A DNA stretch of 41,650 bases from Rhodospirillales bacterium (GCA_028291345.1 JAQGIF010000229.1:1-41650); one strand, 5' to 3'. Counted from the first letter of the stretch, positions 25,573 to 34,451 are shown. Made by a program: numbers and translations. Notes: a model not told the origin generated them from the sequence alone.

Positions 25573-26895
25573 ATGACCACTCCGATAATTCCCGATAGCG
25601 GCCGCTTCCGGCTGCGCAATTGCACGATACCGGATGCCTTTGCCGGCGCTCCCGGCGCCGCCTCGAGCACGACCCTGGTCGATTTCATCATCGACGAGGG
25701 GCTCATTGTCGGGGTCACTCCGAGCGCGGTCGGCCTCCTTGGCGTGGAGCCGGCGATCGATCTGGATCGTCGGATGGCCTGCCCCTGCTTTGCCGATCTT
25801 CATACCCATTTGGACAAGGGATATATCTGGCCGCGCGCCCATGACACCGACGGCAGATTCGCCAATAATCTTGCAGCGGTCGCACGCGATCGTGACGCGC
25901 GCTGGTCCGCGGACGACGTGCGCTCCCGCATGGATTTCGGCCTGCGCTGCGCTTATGCGCACGGGACCCACGCGACCCGAACGCATATCGATTCCACCAG
26001 CGCGCAAGCGCACGTCAGTTGGGGCGTATTCCGCGAAATGCGCCGCGAATGGCGGGACCGGATTACGCTGCAGGCCGTATCGCTGGTCCCAATAGACGAT
26101 CTGCGAGATATCGCCGCCGCCGAGCGCCTGGCCGATCTAGTCGCGGCTTCGGACGGCATTTTCGGCGCGTTCCTCTATCCTATCCCCGATCTTGACGTCA
26201 TGCTGGACCGCCTGTTCGATCTGGCAGAACGGCACGGTCTCGATCTCGATGTGCATGTCGATGAAACCGACGATCCCCAGGCGAAGGGACTTCATGCTCT
26301 GGCCCGTGCCGCCTTGCGTCATCGGTTTGGCGGCAAGATCGTGGCGGGTCATTGCTGCAGTCTTGCACTGCATGACGATGACCAGATCAAGGCGACGCTC
26401 GATCTCGTGGCCGCCGCCGGCATTGCGATTGTCAGCCTGCCGCTGACCAATCTTCACATGCAGGATCGCCGGCCCGGCCGAACGCCGCGCTGGCGCGGCA
26501 TCACTCTGCTGCACGAGTTCGCAGCACGCGGCATTCCCGTGGCGCTCGCAAACGACAATGTGCGCGACCCGTTTTATGCCTATGGCGACTACGACATGGT
26601 CGAGCTTTACCGGATCGCAACCCTAGCCGGCCAGCTCGATTACCCTGCCGACAGTTGGCTTAAGGCGATCACCACGACGCCGTCCAGCCTGATGGGCTTG
26701 AGCGATAGGCCGCTCGCCATCGGACGACCGGCGGACTTGGTGCTGTTCTCTGCACGCAGTCACGACGAGTTGATAGCAAGGCCGCAATCCGATCGGATCG
26801 TTCTGCGGCGGGGCCGGAGGCTGACCGCCCCGCTTCCCGACTTCCGCGAGCTGGACAGGCTGATTATGTTGCCTTTGGGCGATGGAGAACGCTGA
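25573..26895 (+). CDS. CodA-like amidohydrolase (cytosine deaminase family), paralogue 1
   Basis: The protein has 440 residues. The TIM-barrel amidohydrolase motifs of the CodA branch are complete: HTHLDKG (His77, His79), HVDETDDPQ (His228, with Glu231 at the position of the E. coli CodA catalytic Glu217), GHCCSL (His260), and Asp328 in LANDNVRDPFYAYGDYDMVE. The substrate-contact Gln is kept in LQAVSL. Deamination or hydrolysis of a pyrimidine-, isocytosine- or creatinine-like ring is expected. The in-frame extension back to 25222 runs over the TetR gene and is not real; GTG 25552 is a possible alternative start. The quinone reductase begins 2 nt after its stop. Confidence 0.88.
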   Translation: MTTPIIPDSGRFRLRNCTIPDAFAGAPGAASSTTLVDFIIDEGLIVGVTPSAVGLLGVEPAIDLDRRMACPCFADLHTHLDKGYIWPRAHDTDGRFANNLAAVARDRDARWSADDVRSRMDFGLRCAYAHGTHATRTHIDSTSAQAHVSWGVFREMRREWRDRITLQAVSLVPIDDLRDIAAAERLADLVAASDGIFGAFLYPIPDLDVMLDRLFDLAERHGLDLDVHVDETDDPQAKGLHALARAALRHRFGGKIVAGHCCSLALHDDDQIKATLDLVAAAGIAIVSLPLTNLHMQDRRPGRTPRWRGITLLHEFAARGIPVALANDNVRDPFYAYGDYDMVELYRIATLAGQLDYPADSWLKAITTTPSSLMGLSDRPLAIGRPADLVLFSARSHDELIARPQSDRIVLRRGRRLTAPLPDFRELDRLIMLPLGDGER

Positions 26896-26897
26896 AA

Positions 26898-27476
26898 GTG
26901 CGGATCCTGGTCATTTTCGCCCACCCGGTGGCGGAAAGTTTCAACGGCGCCCTTTTCCGTCTCACGGTCGAAACACTTGGTCGGTGCCATGATGTCCGCG
27001 CCATCGACCTGAACGCTGACGGTTTCGACCCCCGCATGTCGCGGGAGGAACGGCTGAACTACCACGAAGCCGGCGAGGAACGCGGCGAGCTAAACCCTTA
27101 TATCGCCCAGCTGAGATGGGCGGAGGCGGTGATCTTCTGCTTCCCGGTCTGGTCGTATGGAGTGCCGGCCATCCTCAAGGGATTTTTCGACCGGACCATG
27201 GGCCCCGACATTGCCTTTACGCTTCAGGACGGAACCGTAAGGCCGAAACTGACAAACATCCGGCTAGTAGGGGCAGTGACGACCTATGGCCAGTCGCGGT
27301 GGGCGGTCCGTTGGCTGGGCGATCTGCCGCGCGCCCAGATCACGCGGTTCTTCACCTGGTTCTGCGGTCGGGGGACGCGGACCCTGTATCTCGCCCAATA
27401 CAACATGAACGTGTCAACGGCGCGTAGCCGCGAAAGATTTCTCAAGCGGGTCGAGCGCCGGCTGGGCCGGCTCTGA
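26898..27476 (+). CDS. NAD(P)H:quinone oxidoreductase, flavodoxin-fold (MdaB/KefF-like)
   Basis: The protein has 192 residues. It has the flavodoxin_2 pattern: RILVIFAHPVAESFNGAL at the N-terminus, RWAEAVIFCFPVWSYGVPAI, then LKGFFDRTMGPDIAF for FMN/FAD binding. The start is a GTG directly after the amidohydrolase stop, so it belongs to the TetR-amidohydrolase operon. Such enzymes reduce quinones with two electrons, or supply reduced flavin. Here it could recycle a quinoid product, or be general protection during oxidation by the FAD oxidases. It converges on the SDR gene with only 5 nt between their ends. Confidence 0.88.
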   Translation: MRILVIFAHPVAESFNGALFRLTVETLGRCHDVRAIDLNADGFDPRMSREERLNYHEAGEERGELNPYIAQLRWAEAVIFCFPVWSYGVPAILKGFFDRTMGPDIAFTLQDGTVRPKLTNIRLVGAVTTYGQSRWAVRWLGDLPRAQITRFFTWFCGRGTRTLYLAQYNMNVSTARSRERFLKRVERRLGRL

Positions 27477-27481
27477 CAGTC

Positions 27482-28183
27482 TCAACCCATGCGACCGCCA
27501 TCCATCACGAGAGCCTGGCCAGTGACGTTGCCCGCATCGGCGCTGGCAAACCAAAGGACGGCGCCGGCCACTTCGGATGGTTCGGTAATCCGCCCGGTCG
27601 GCGCGGCGGCAGCCGCTTGCGCTTCGGTGATGCCGATTTCCTGATAGCGCTGTTCGGCCATGTCGGTGCGCACGAAGCCGGGACACACGGCATTCACCGT
27701 GATGCCGCGCGGCGCGACAGCCTTCGCCAGCGCTCGGGTCAAGCCCACCACGCCGTGCTTCGCCGCACAATAGGCGGTGGAATCGCCGACACCGTAGAGC
27801 CCGAGAACCGACGCAATATTAATGATCCGCCCCTTTTTGTCCGGCAGCAACGGCAGCGCCGCCTTGCTACAATAATAGGCGCCGTGGAGATTGGTCGCGA
27901 CGATCGCATGCCAAAGATCATCGTCGCCGTCGAGCGGGTTTCCGCCGGCAAGCCCTGCGTTGTTCACAAGAATGTCGAGTTGCGTAATCGCCGCGAACAT
28001 CTGCTTCACCGCGCCGGCATCGGCGATATCGCACGAGATGAAACCGGCCCGCGTTGGCAGCTTTTCGCGCGGAGCCGACCGGCCGCAGACGATCACCGTC
28101 GCGCCTTGTTCGCAAAACCGGTCCGCGATCGCACGGCCGATCCCGCGCGTGCCGCCAGTGACGAGCACGACGCGATCGTTCAT
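27482..28183 (-). CDS. Short-chain dehydrogenase/reductase (FabG-like)
   Basis: The protein has 233 residues. The Rossmann motif is VVLVTGGTRGIGRAIADRF. NNAG is in DILVNNAGLAGG; the catalytic Ser, Tyr and Lys are in IINIASVLGLYG and DSTAYCAAKHGVVG. The C-terminus ends in NVTGQALVMDGGRMG, as in 3-oxoacyl-ACP reductases and their catabolic relatives. Its start overlaps the stop of the binding-protein gene by 4 nt, so both form one minus-strand operon reading away from the TonB receptor. It probably oxidises or reduces a hydroxyl/keto intermediate. The substrate is not predictable. Confidence 0.9.
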   Translation of the reverse strand: MNDRVVLVTGGTRGIGRAIADRFCEQGATVIVCGRSAPREKLPTRAGFISCDIADAGAVKQMFAAITQLDILVNNAGLAGGNPLDGDDDLWHAIVATNLHGAYYCSKAALPLLPDKKGRIINIASVLGLYGVGDSTAYCAAKHGVVGLTRALAKAVAPRGITVNAVCPGFVRTDMAEQRYQEIGITEAQAAAAAPTGRITEPSEVAGAVLWFASADAGNVTGQALVMDGGRMG

Positions 28184-29190
28184 GGCTGGCTGCCTTCGGC
28201 CATTCCATGGCGCTTATTGACGAATTTCAGGGTGAAGGCCTTCGTGTAATCCATCGAGGCCGGATAGATTTTCGCATCGACCATTTCGTCGAATATCGCC
28301 TTCCATCGGGCATCGGTCATGGCGCCTATGCCCAGCGTCTTGGCGTCGTCGCCATTCGGCAGCTCGTAGTCCTTCAGCTTTTTCAGCACATAGGCGTTGA
28401 TCTCGTCGCTCATGTCCGGGTTGGTTTTCTTGATCAGCATCAGGGCCGGAGTCGGATCACCGTTCAGATAGCTGTACCAACCCTCGATCGTGGCATCGAC
28501 GAAAGCCTGGATAACGTCCGGCTTCGTGTCGATCAGCTTTTGCGGCGCCAGAACGATGGCGCTGTAACTTGGATAGCCATTTTCCGAGAAGAGAAATATC
28601 TGCGGCTTTACGCCTTCGCGTTCTGCGAGCAACGGTGAATTTGTCACATAGCCCTGCACGATCGCGGATTTATCGGCGAGGAACGGTCCGTAATTGTTGC
28701 TGTATTTCCGGATCTGCGAGTCCGAGAAGCCATAAGTTGCCTTCAGCCAGACCCAATAGGTGTTGACCGCCGTATCGGCGATCATGATCGGCTTGCCCTT
28801 CATATCGGCGAGCGTTTTGACGTCGTCGCGGGGATGGGTCATCAGGATTTGCGGGTCCTTCTGAAATGACGCCATCACCGCGCGTACCGGGGCGCCGGCA
28901 CGAACTAGGTTGAAGGCCGCAAGATCGCTCGAAACCTGCGCCAGTTCGACCGCGCCGGCGGCGATCAATTGCTGATTATTGACGCTTGGCCCGCCCTCCA
29001 TCAGCGTGACATCCAGCCCATGCTTTTTGTAGAGGCCCGTCGCCAGTGCCTGATAATATCCCCCATGCTCGGCCTGGGCTTTCCAGTCGAGCAGGAAGCG
29101 GAGTTTCTCCTCGGCTCGGCAGGTGCCGGAAGAGGCTAGGGCCAAGACGCCGGCCAGAGCCGTAATCAAGCCAACCATCGTGCGTTTCAT
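28180..29190 (-). CDS. ABC transporter periplasmic binding protein, NMT1/THI5-like (paralogue 1)
   Basis: The protein has about 336 residues from the ATG at 29190, which has GGAGGAAGC directly before it. A Sec signal peptide (KRTMVGLITALAGVLALASS, then GTCRAEE) leads into LRFLLDWKAQAEHGGYYQAL, the NMT1 start. Further motifs are GGPSVNNQQLIAAGAVELAQ, FQKDPQILMTHPRDD and TYGFSDSQIRKYSNNYGPFL. NMT1-type proteins bind pyrimidines, thiamine precursors, taurine or nitrate, and fit the NitT/TauT ATPase and permease at 18981-20670. It is paralogous to the protein at 33406. It is divergent from the TonB receptor with two operators between. Confidence 0.9.
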   Translation of the reverse strand: MKRTMVGLITALAGVLALASSGTCRAEEKLRFLLDWKAQAEHGGYYQALATGLYKKHGLDVTLMEGGPSVNNQQLIAAGAVELAQVSSDLAAFNLVRAGAPVRAVMASFQKDPQILMTHPRDDVKTLADMKGKPIMIADTAVNTYWVWLKATYGFSDSQIRKYSNNYGPFLADKSAIVQGYVTNSPLLAEREGVKPQIFLFSENGYPSYSAIVLAPQKLIDTKPDVIQAFVDATIEGWYSYLNGDPTPALMLIKKTNPDMSDEINAYVLKKLKDYELPNGDDAKTLGIGAMTDARWKAIFDEMVDAKIYPASMDYTKAFTLKFVNKRHGMAEGSQP

Positions 29191-29334
29191 GCTTCCTCCA
29201 GACGCTTGCGGCGAGTGCCGTGCACAGCTGACGGTAAGCAAGCGGCGTGCCATCGCGGCCGGAACCTATCGCCCGACCCGATGTTATGCGACCCGGAAAA
29301 CCAATGTGGTAATTCCCGCATATTGCTACAAATG

Positions 29335-29351
29335 TAGGCAGTATCTGCTTA
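29335..29351. promoter_or_regulatory. Island operator, copy 5
   Basis: The sequence is TAGGCAGTATCTGCTTA, one mismatch between the arms, followed by the shared CTTATTG-type extension. It lies about 145 nt from the binding-protein start (29190) and 161 bp before copy 6. Confidence 0.72.
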
Positions 29352-29495
29352 CTTATTGAACGCTGCATAAATCTTGATCGCGACTGATGCGGAATCACCT
29401 CGGCGACTTCCATTCGGCTTCAAGAAGCCCATGACCGTCGCATCCAGGGCCATCGGATTGCGATGAACGGCCAGACCGGCCCCATTCCCGCTAAA

Positions 29496-29512
29496 TAGGC
29501 ATAATCTGCTTA
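29496..29512. promoter_or_regulatory. Island operator, copy 6
   Basis: The sequence is TAGGCATAATCTGCTTA, with one mismatch between the arms. It lies about 210 nt before the TonB receptor ATG (29722). Copies 5 and 6 could serve the two divergent transcripts separately. Confidence 0.72.
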
Positions 29513-29721
29513 CTTAGTGACCAATTCTGCACAGTGTCCGGATGGCTATCACCTTTAGAATTCGCGATTCACGGCGCGCCGGGATCGTCAGGAAACGACC
29601 GATATTATCGGCCCAATCTGGCATGCGCTTTGCAGAACAATTTTCAATCCCGGAAAGGGAAGTGCGGGGTGAAGGGGGGAACCGACGCCTGACCATTTTG
29701 GACCTGACAGGGAGAACGAAA

Positions 29722-32010
29722 ATGAAAGTTGTTAATAAGGGCCTGGTTCAACGCCTTCTCGCCGGAATCTCGCTCGCCTGCCTCACCTATTCACCGCAGC
29801 TGCATGCCCAGTCAGGGGACGCACCGACAGCGTCTGGTCGAACAGCGCTGGAAGAAATCATCGTCACCGCGGAAAAGAAGTCCGCCAGGCTGCAAACAGC
29901 GCCGATTGCCGTCACCGCCATCGAGGGCAGCAAACTGGCGACATCCAACATTGTCGAACCGGCGGACCTGACCGGTTTCGCACCGGGCCTGACCATCGCC
30001 AAGAATGAAGGATATAACCGTGTCGTCGCCATCCGCGGCGTCGGCTTCGAGGCGCCGCAGAATGACAGCGCACAGCCTTCGGTATCCTATCATGTCGACG
30101 GCATTTTCATCTCCAACCCCGTCGCCCTCAACGCCGACTTCCTGGATGTGGCGCGCATCGAAGTCTTGCGCGGGCCGCAGGGCACGGTTTTCGGGCAGAA
30201 TTCAACGGGCGGTGCGATCAATGTCATCTCGAACCAGCCGATTTTGAATGAATTCAGCGGCAATGCAAACCTGAGTTACGGCAGCTATAATCTGGTGCGG
30301 TTCGGCGGCGTGGCCAACGTGCCGATTACAGACAATCTCTCTATTCGCGCGGCCGTGCTGCAAAACCGGCACGATGGATTCGCCAAGGCAACGGCGATCC
30401 CTGGCATGCCGAATTATGCGCTGGACGACGAGAACAGCGTTACTGCCCGACTTTTGGTGCTCTGGGCGCCGACAGACGATTTGTCGATAACGTTGGGTGC
30501 CAACTACTACGATGCCGACGAACATGATCGCGCGCAGAAGAATATCTACGATCCGAACCCGGATCCGCGGGTCCTGACGCAAGACTTTCCGGGCCGCTTC
30601 GGGATGCGCAGCGAAGTCTTCGACGCCATCATCCAGTATGATACGCCGTGGGCGCAGATCAAATCGACGACCAGCTGGCAATATCTCAAGGAACGGCAGG
30701 TTCTCGATAATGACCGCTTGACCTATAACCTGAATCCATTTGCCCACGACCTGGTTCCGGACACCCACCGAGCCAACCGCGCGATCACGCAGGAAGTCGA
30801 TGTCAGCTCATTGCCCGGCGGGCCGGTCGACTGGATCGCCGGGGCATTCTATCTGAACGTCAAAAACCATGTGGGCTTCCTGGAATATACCGGCGTGACG
30901 CCCACGACGCCGATCAGCAGTGCCTACGACCCCAAAAACCTTCAGTTCCTGGGATTTGGCTTTGAGACGGACTCCATCCCAACGCGTGAATCCTATTCAT
31001 TCTTTAGCCAGGCAACCTATCACGTTCTCGATTACCTGGACATTACCGGGGGCGCCCGCTACACGCATGATCTCGTTGCCAGTGCCGTCAGCACCTATTA
31101 CTTGCCCATCCTCAATATTCAGGAGAGCGGCAACGCGCTGACAGGTCGCGCTGAAGTCACCTTGAAGATCACGCCGGATAATACCGCCTATGTGAGCTGG
31201 AGCAGCGGGTTCAAGCCTGGGGCCAGTAATCTGGAGAATTCCCAGCCGCTTATCGTGCCCCTGGCCGCAAAGCCGGAAAGTATCGTGGCCTATGAGATTG
31301 GTTCGAAGAACGAGTTCTTCGACGGGACGCTGCGTGCCAACCTGGCAGCGTTCTATTACAACTACGAGAACTTCCAATATGCTGCGGAGGATCCGATTCC
31401 CTTCAAGGGCGGTGTGGACAACATCCCCAACGTCCGCATCTATGGGCTGGAGGGTGAGTTCTCGGCGGTGCTGCCGGCCAATTTGCGCCTCGACACGAAT
31501 CTGGCGTGGGAGCATGGCAAGATAAATAGTCACTCGCCTGCTCTCGATCCGGTGACGGCCTCGAATATTTCCAACACGCTGGCCGCGCAAGGCATCGGCT
31601 TCTTCGATCCCCGGTCGATCGCCGCCAGGGCCGCCGCGGCGCAGGATATTTACGGCAACTCCCCACCGAAGTTGCCGAAATATTCCGCCAGCGTCGATCT
31701 CGTCCACACGCTGGATATTCCCGATCAAGGGACGCTGACATCGCGCATCGAGATGATCTATCGCAGCAGCTACCAGTACCGCATTTTCAACAACTCCTCG
31801 CTGGATCGCCTGCCATCATCCATCACATGGAACCTGGCATTTCATTACCGGCCGGTCGCATCGCCCTGGGATTTCGATTTTCTGATCACCAATGTGCTCG
31901 ACAGGCTGAACGTGGACTCCCGCTTCACGAACGCGTTCGGCGTGCAGACCACCAGCCAGGAATTCGCGCCGCCCCGCCAATTCATCGCAAAGGCGAGCTA
32001 CACGTTCTAG
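29722..32010 (+). CDS. TonB-dependent outer-membrane receptor
   Basis: The protein has 762 residues from the ATG at 29722, with AGGGAG about 8 nt before it. A signal peptide (VQRLLAGISLACLTYSPQLH, then AQS) is followed by a TonB-box-like LEEIIVTAEKKSARLQTAPI. The plug domain includes VVAIRGVGFEAPQNDSAQPS and VLRGPQGTVFGQNSTGGAIN. The C-terminal 22-strand barrel ends in the aromatic FIAKASYTF signature for outer-membrane insertion. Such receptors in sphingomonads take up aromatic and heterocyclic compounds, not only iron chelates. Two island operators lie upstream. The longer reading from 29542 has no SD and is rejected. Confidence 0.93.
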   Translation: MKVVNKGLVQRLLAGISLACLTYSPQLHAQSGDAPTASGRTALEEIIVTAEKKSARLQTAPIAVTAIEGSKLATSNIVEPADLTGFAPGLTIAKNEGYNRVVAIRGVGFEAPQNDSAQPSVSYHVDGIFISNPVALNADFLDVARIEVLRGPQGTVFGQNSTGGAINVISNQPILNEFSGNANLSYGSYNLVRFGGVANVPITDNLSIRAAVLQNRHDGFAKATAIPGMPNYALDDENSVTARLLVLWAPTDDLSITLGANYYDADEHDRAQKNIYDPNPDPRVLTQDFPGRFGMRSEVFDAIIQYDTPWAQIKSTTSWQYLKERQVLDNDRLTYNLNPFAHDLVPDTHRANRAITQEVDVSSLPGGPVDWIAGAFYLNVKNHVGFLEYTGVTPTTPISSAYDPKNLQFLGFGFETDSIPTRESYSFFSQATYHVLDYLDITGGARYTHDLVASAVSTYYLPILNIQESGNALTGRAEVTLKITPDNTAYVSWSSGFKPGASNLENSQPLIVPLAAKPESIVAYEIGSKNEFFDGTLRANLAAFYYNYENFQYAAEDPIPFKGGVDNIPNVRIYGLEGEFSAVLPANLRLDTNLAWEHGKINSHSPALDPVTASNISNTLAAQGIGFFDPRSIAARAAAAQDIYGNSPPKLPKYSASVDLVHTLDIPDQGTLTSRIEMIYRSSYQYRIFNNSSLDRLPSSITWNLAFHYRPVASPWDFDFLITNVLDRLNVDSRFTNAFGVQTTSQEFAPPRQFIAKASYTF

Positions 32011-32025
32011 AAAGCGGAAACCGCT

Positions 32026-32056
32026 CCGGCAGGATATGGCGGCTATATCCTGCCGG
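32026..32056 (+). terminator. Long perfect stem-loop after the TonB receptor gene
   Basis: A perfect 12-bp stem (CCGGCAGGATAT paired with ATATCCTGCCGG) encloses a 7-nt loop, starting 15 nt after the receptor stop. No T-run follows, so it is not a textbook intrinsic terminator. It lies 20 nt before the next gene and may stabilise or partly terminate the receptor transcript, uncoupling receptor and amidohydrolase levels. Confidence 0.5.
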
Positions 32057-32076
32057 AGGCGGCGAGAGGCGCCGGC

Positions 32077-33396
32077 ATGAAGCATGATGAGGTCGAGATA
32101 CCGTCAGGCGCAGCCTTCCGCCTCGCGCGGGCACGCGTTCCGCGCTGCATGGTGGTGGGCAATATCACCGGGGCCGACGCCGATATCGACGGGGCGGTAT
32201 TGCTCGATATCGACATTGCCGGGGGCAGGATCGCCGGTATCTCGCCTGCCGGGCTACCAGGAACCAGGGATATCGATCTGGAAGGACGAATGGTCTGGCC
32301 GACCCTTGTCGATATGCATACCCATCTCGACAAGGGCGAGGCGATTCCGCGCGTGCACGCCGACGGATCACTGGATGGGGGCGCTCTGGGGACAGGCGCC
32401 GACCGGGCCAATTGGACCTATGAGGATATGGCGCGCCGCATGGGATTCGGCATCCGGTGCGCCTATGTCCAGGGCGTCTCGGCGATCCGCACGCACCTGG
32501 ATTCGCTGGACGATTCCGCCGAGATCAGCTGGAACGTCTTCCGGGATCTCCGGACCGAATGGGATGGGCGCGTGGCGCTGCAGGCGGTCGGACTGGCCCC
32601 CTTGGATATTTTCCTGACCGATTACGGTACCCGGCTTGCCGATCTTGTCGCCGCGAGCGGCGGTATATTGGGCGGCGTGACCGATGCGATCGGCAACCTC
32701 GCAGGCGCAACCGCCGGCAGCATCGATGGATTGCTCGACAGGTTCCTGCGCATGGCGGAGAAGCGGGGCTTGGATGTCGACCTGCATGTCGATCAATCAG
32801 CCGATATCGGCGCCTTTTTCCTGCCCGATGTCGCCCGCGCCGTGATGCGCACCGGATTTCCGGGGCGGGTGGTCGTAGATCACTGCGTCAACCTCGCGCT
32901 CCAGCCCGAGGACGTGGCCCGCGAGACCATAAACCTCTGCGCGCAAGCCGGAATCGCCTTCGTCACGCTGCCGACACCGATGATGTATCTGATGGATCGC
33001 GCGCCCGGGCGGACGCCCCGATGGCGCGGGGTTACGCTGGCGCATGAAATTCGCGCGGCCGGCATTCCCATCGCCCTTGCCGGCGACAATTGCCGCGACG
33101 CCTGGTTCCCCTATGGCGACCACGACATGGTGGATATTTTTCGGCAGGGCGTGCGTGTCTTCCAATTGGACCATCCGATCGCCGAAACGCCGGCGATGGT
33201 GGGGCCGGTCCCAGCGGCGATCATCGGCGCGGAAGGCTTTGGTTCGATCGAGATCGGCCGGGACGCACGGCTGATCTTGTTTCGTGCGCGCAGCCTGAAC
33301 GAACTGATGAGCCGTCCGCAATCCGACCGGATCGTGCTGGATCGCGGCCGGCGGGTCACCGATTCCCTGCCCGACTACACGGAACTCGACGCCTAG
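32077..33396 (+). CDS. CodA-like amidohydrolase, paralogue 2, with Gln at the catalytic Glu position
   Basis: The protein has 439 residues and is a clear paralogue of the one at 25573. Metal motifs are kept: HTHLDKG (His81, His83), His237 in LHVDQSADIG, DHCVNLAL, and Asp in LAGDNCRDAWFPYGDHDMVD. The position of the catalytic Glu (Glu231 in the paralogue, Glu217 in E. coli CodA) is Gln240, codon CAA, one base from GAA. The substrate-contact Gln (LQAVGL) remains. The enzyme may therefore have a different chemistry or be impaired. It follows the TonB receptor after a stem-loop and converges on the second binding protein (10-nt gap). Confidence 0.87.
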   Translation: MKHDEVEIPSGAAFRLARARVPRCMVVGNITGADADIDGAVLLDIDIAGGRIAGISPAGLPGTRDIDLEGRMVWPTLVDMHTHLDKGEAIPRVHADGSLDGGALGTGADRANWTYEDMARRMGFGIRCAYVQGVSAIRTHLDSLDDSAEISWNVFRDLRTEWDGRVALQAVGLAPLDIFLTDYGTRLADLVAASGGILGGVTDAIGNLAGATAGSIDGLLDRFLRMAEKRGLDVDLHVDQSADIGAFFLPDVARAVMRTGFPGRVVVDHCVNLALQPEDVARETINLCAQAGIAFVTLPTPMMYLMDRAPGRTPRWRGVTLAHEIRAAGIPIALAGDNCRDAWFPYGDHDMVDIFRQGVRVFQLDHPIAETPAMVGPVPAAIIGAEGFGSIEIGRDARLILFRARSLNELMSRPQSDRIVLDRGRRVTDSLPDYTELDA

Positions 33397-33405
33397 TTCT
33401 GGCCG

Positions 33406-34401
33406 TCAGTGGACCGCAGACTCCTTGCCGACGAAGTCGAGCGTGAAGGCCTTGGTATAATCAAGGTCCGCGTCATAGACCCTGGCCTTGACCATGGTAT
33501 CGAAAAACAGCTTCCAGCGATTGGCGGTCATTTGCCCGATCCTCAGACGCTCGGCGTCGCCGCCCTGAAGTATCCCGTATTCCTTGAGCTTCATGCGGGC
33601 ATAGGCGTCGATCTCGTCGGTCATGTCGGGATTGTCGACGTTGATCAGCGCATAGGCCGGAGCCGGATCGCCGTCGAGAAAACTATCCCAGCCCTCGATC
33701 GTCGCATCCACGAATGCCTGCACCACGGCCGGCCTTTGGTCGATCAGCTTTTGCGGCACCAGGACCAGGCCGGCATAGCTGGGATAGCCATTATCGGCCA
33801 GCAGATAGACGCTCGGCTTCACACCGGCCTTCTCGATCAAATAGGGTGAGCTTGTAACATAGCCTTGTTCGATCGCCGATTTGTCGTGCAAGAACGGGCC
33901 GTCATTGTTGGTGAATTTGCGAATCTGAGAATCGGAAAATCCGTAGGCAGAGCGAAGCCAGCTCCAGTAGGAGGTGACCGCCATCGAAGAGATCATGATC
34001 GGTTTGCCGGCCATATCGGACAGGGATTTGATATCCTCGCGCGGATGGGTCATCAGGATCTGCGGGTCCTTCTGGAACAAGGCCATCACGGCCCGCACAT
34101 TTGCCCCCGCCTTGACTAGGTTCAGCGCCGCGAAATCGTTGGAACCCAAGGCGATATCGACCGCCCCGGCCGCGATCATCTGCTGGTTATTGACCGCGGG
34201 ACCGCCCTGTATCAGCGTCACCGCCAAGCCGTGCTTTTTAAACAATCCCAGCGCCTGCGCCTGATAAAAACCGCCGCGCTCAGCACCCGCTTTCCAATCT
34301 AGAAGAACGCGAAGCGGCTCGTCGGCGGCGCAAAGCCTTATCGGCATCATCGCCGCCAACGCTATGATCGCTGAAACCAAAAAACGTGGCGCCATTAACA
34401 T
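33406..34401 (-). CDS. ABC transporter periplasmic binding protein, NMT1/THI5-like (paralogue 2)
   Basis: The protein has 331 residues from the ATG at 34401, with AAGGA 7 nt before it. The signal peptide (MAPRFLVSAIIALAAMMPIR, then LCAADE) leads into LRVLLDWKAGAERGGFYQAQ. It shares QGGPAVNNQQMIAAGAVDIA, FQKDPQILMTHPRED and AYGFSDSQIRKF with the paralogue at 28180. No ATPase or permease gene lies next to it. The pair at 18981-20670 is the obvious partner, so two receptors may feed one translocator with different ligands. It is divergent from the deaminase gene with an operator between. Confidence 0.9.
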   Translation of the reverse strand: MLMAPRFLVSAIIALAAMMPIRLCAADEPLRVLLDWKAGAERGGFYQAQALGLFKKHGLAVTLIQGGPAVNNQQMIAAGAVDIALGSNDFAALNLVKAGANVRAVMALFQKDPQILMTHPREDIKSLSDMAGKPIMISSMAVTSYWSWLRSAYGFSDSQIRKFTNNDGPFLHDKSAIEQGYVTSSPYLIEKAGVKPSVYLLADNGYPSYAGLVLVPQKLIDQRPAVVQAFVDATIEGWDSFLDGDPAPAYALINVDNPDMTDEIDAYARMKLKEYGILQGGDAERLRIGQMTANRWKLFFDTMVKARVYDADLDYTKAFTLDFVGKESAVH

Positions 34402-34434
34402 TGTCTGATCCTTGCAAAAATCGCGATGCATAAG

Positions 34435-34451
34435 TAAGCATATTATGCGTA
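34435..34451. promoter_or_regulatory. Island operator, copy 7 (divergent binding protein / deaminase)
   Basis: On the minus strand it reads TACGCATAATATGCTTA, identical to copy 2 across all 17 bases. The core GCATA-A-TATGC is a perfect inverted repeat. It lies 34 nt from the binding-protein start and 53 nt from the deaminase start. Confidence 0.75.

Noticed and set aside
12919-34451. The repeated 17-mers as a CRISPR or transposon repeat
   Set aside because: Copies are widely spaced, sit only in promoter gaps, vary in the centre and are palindromic, which is operator behaviour.
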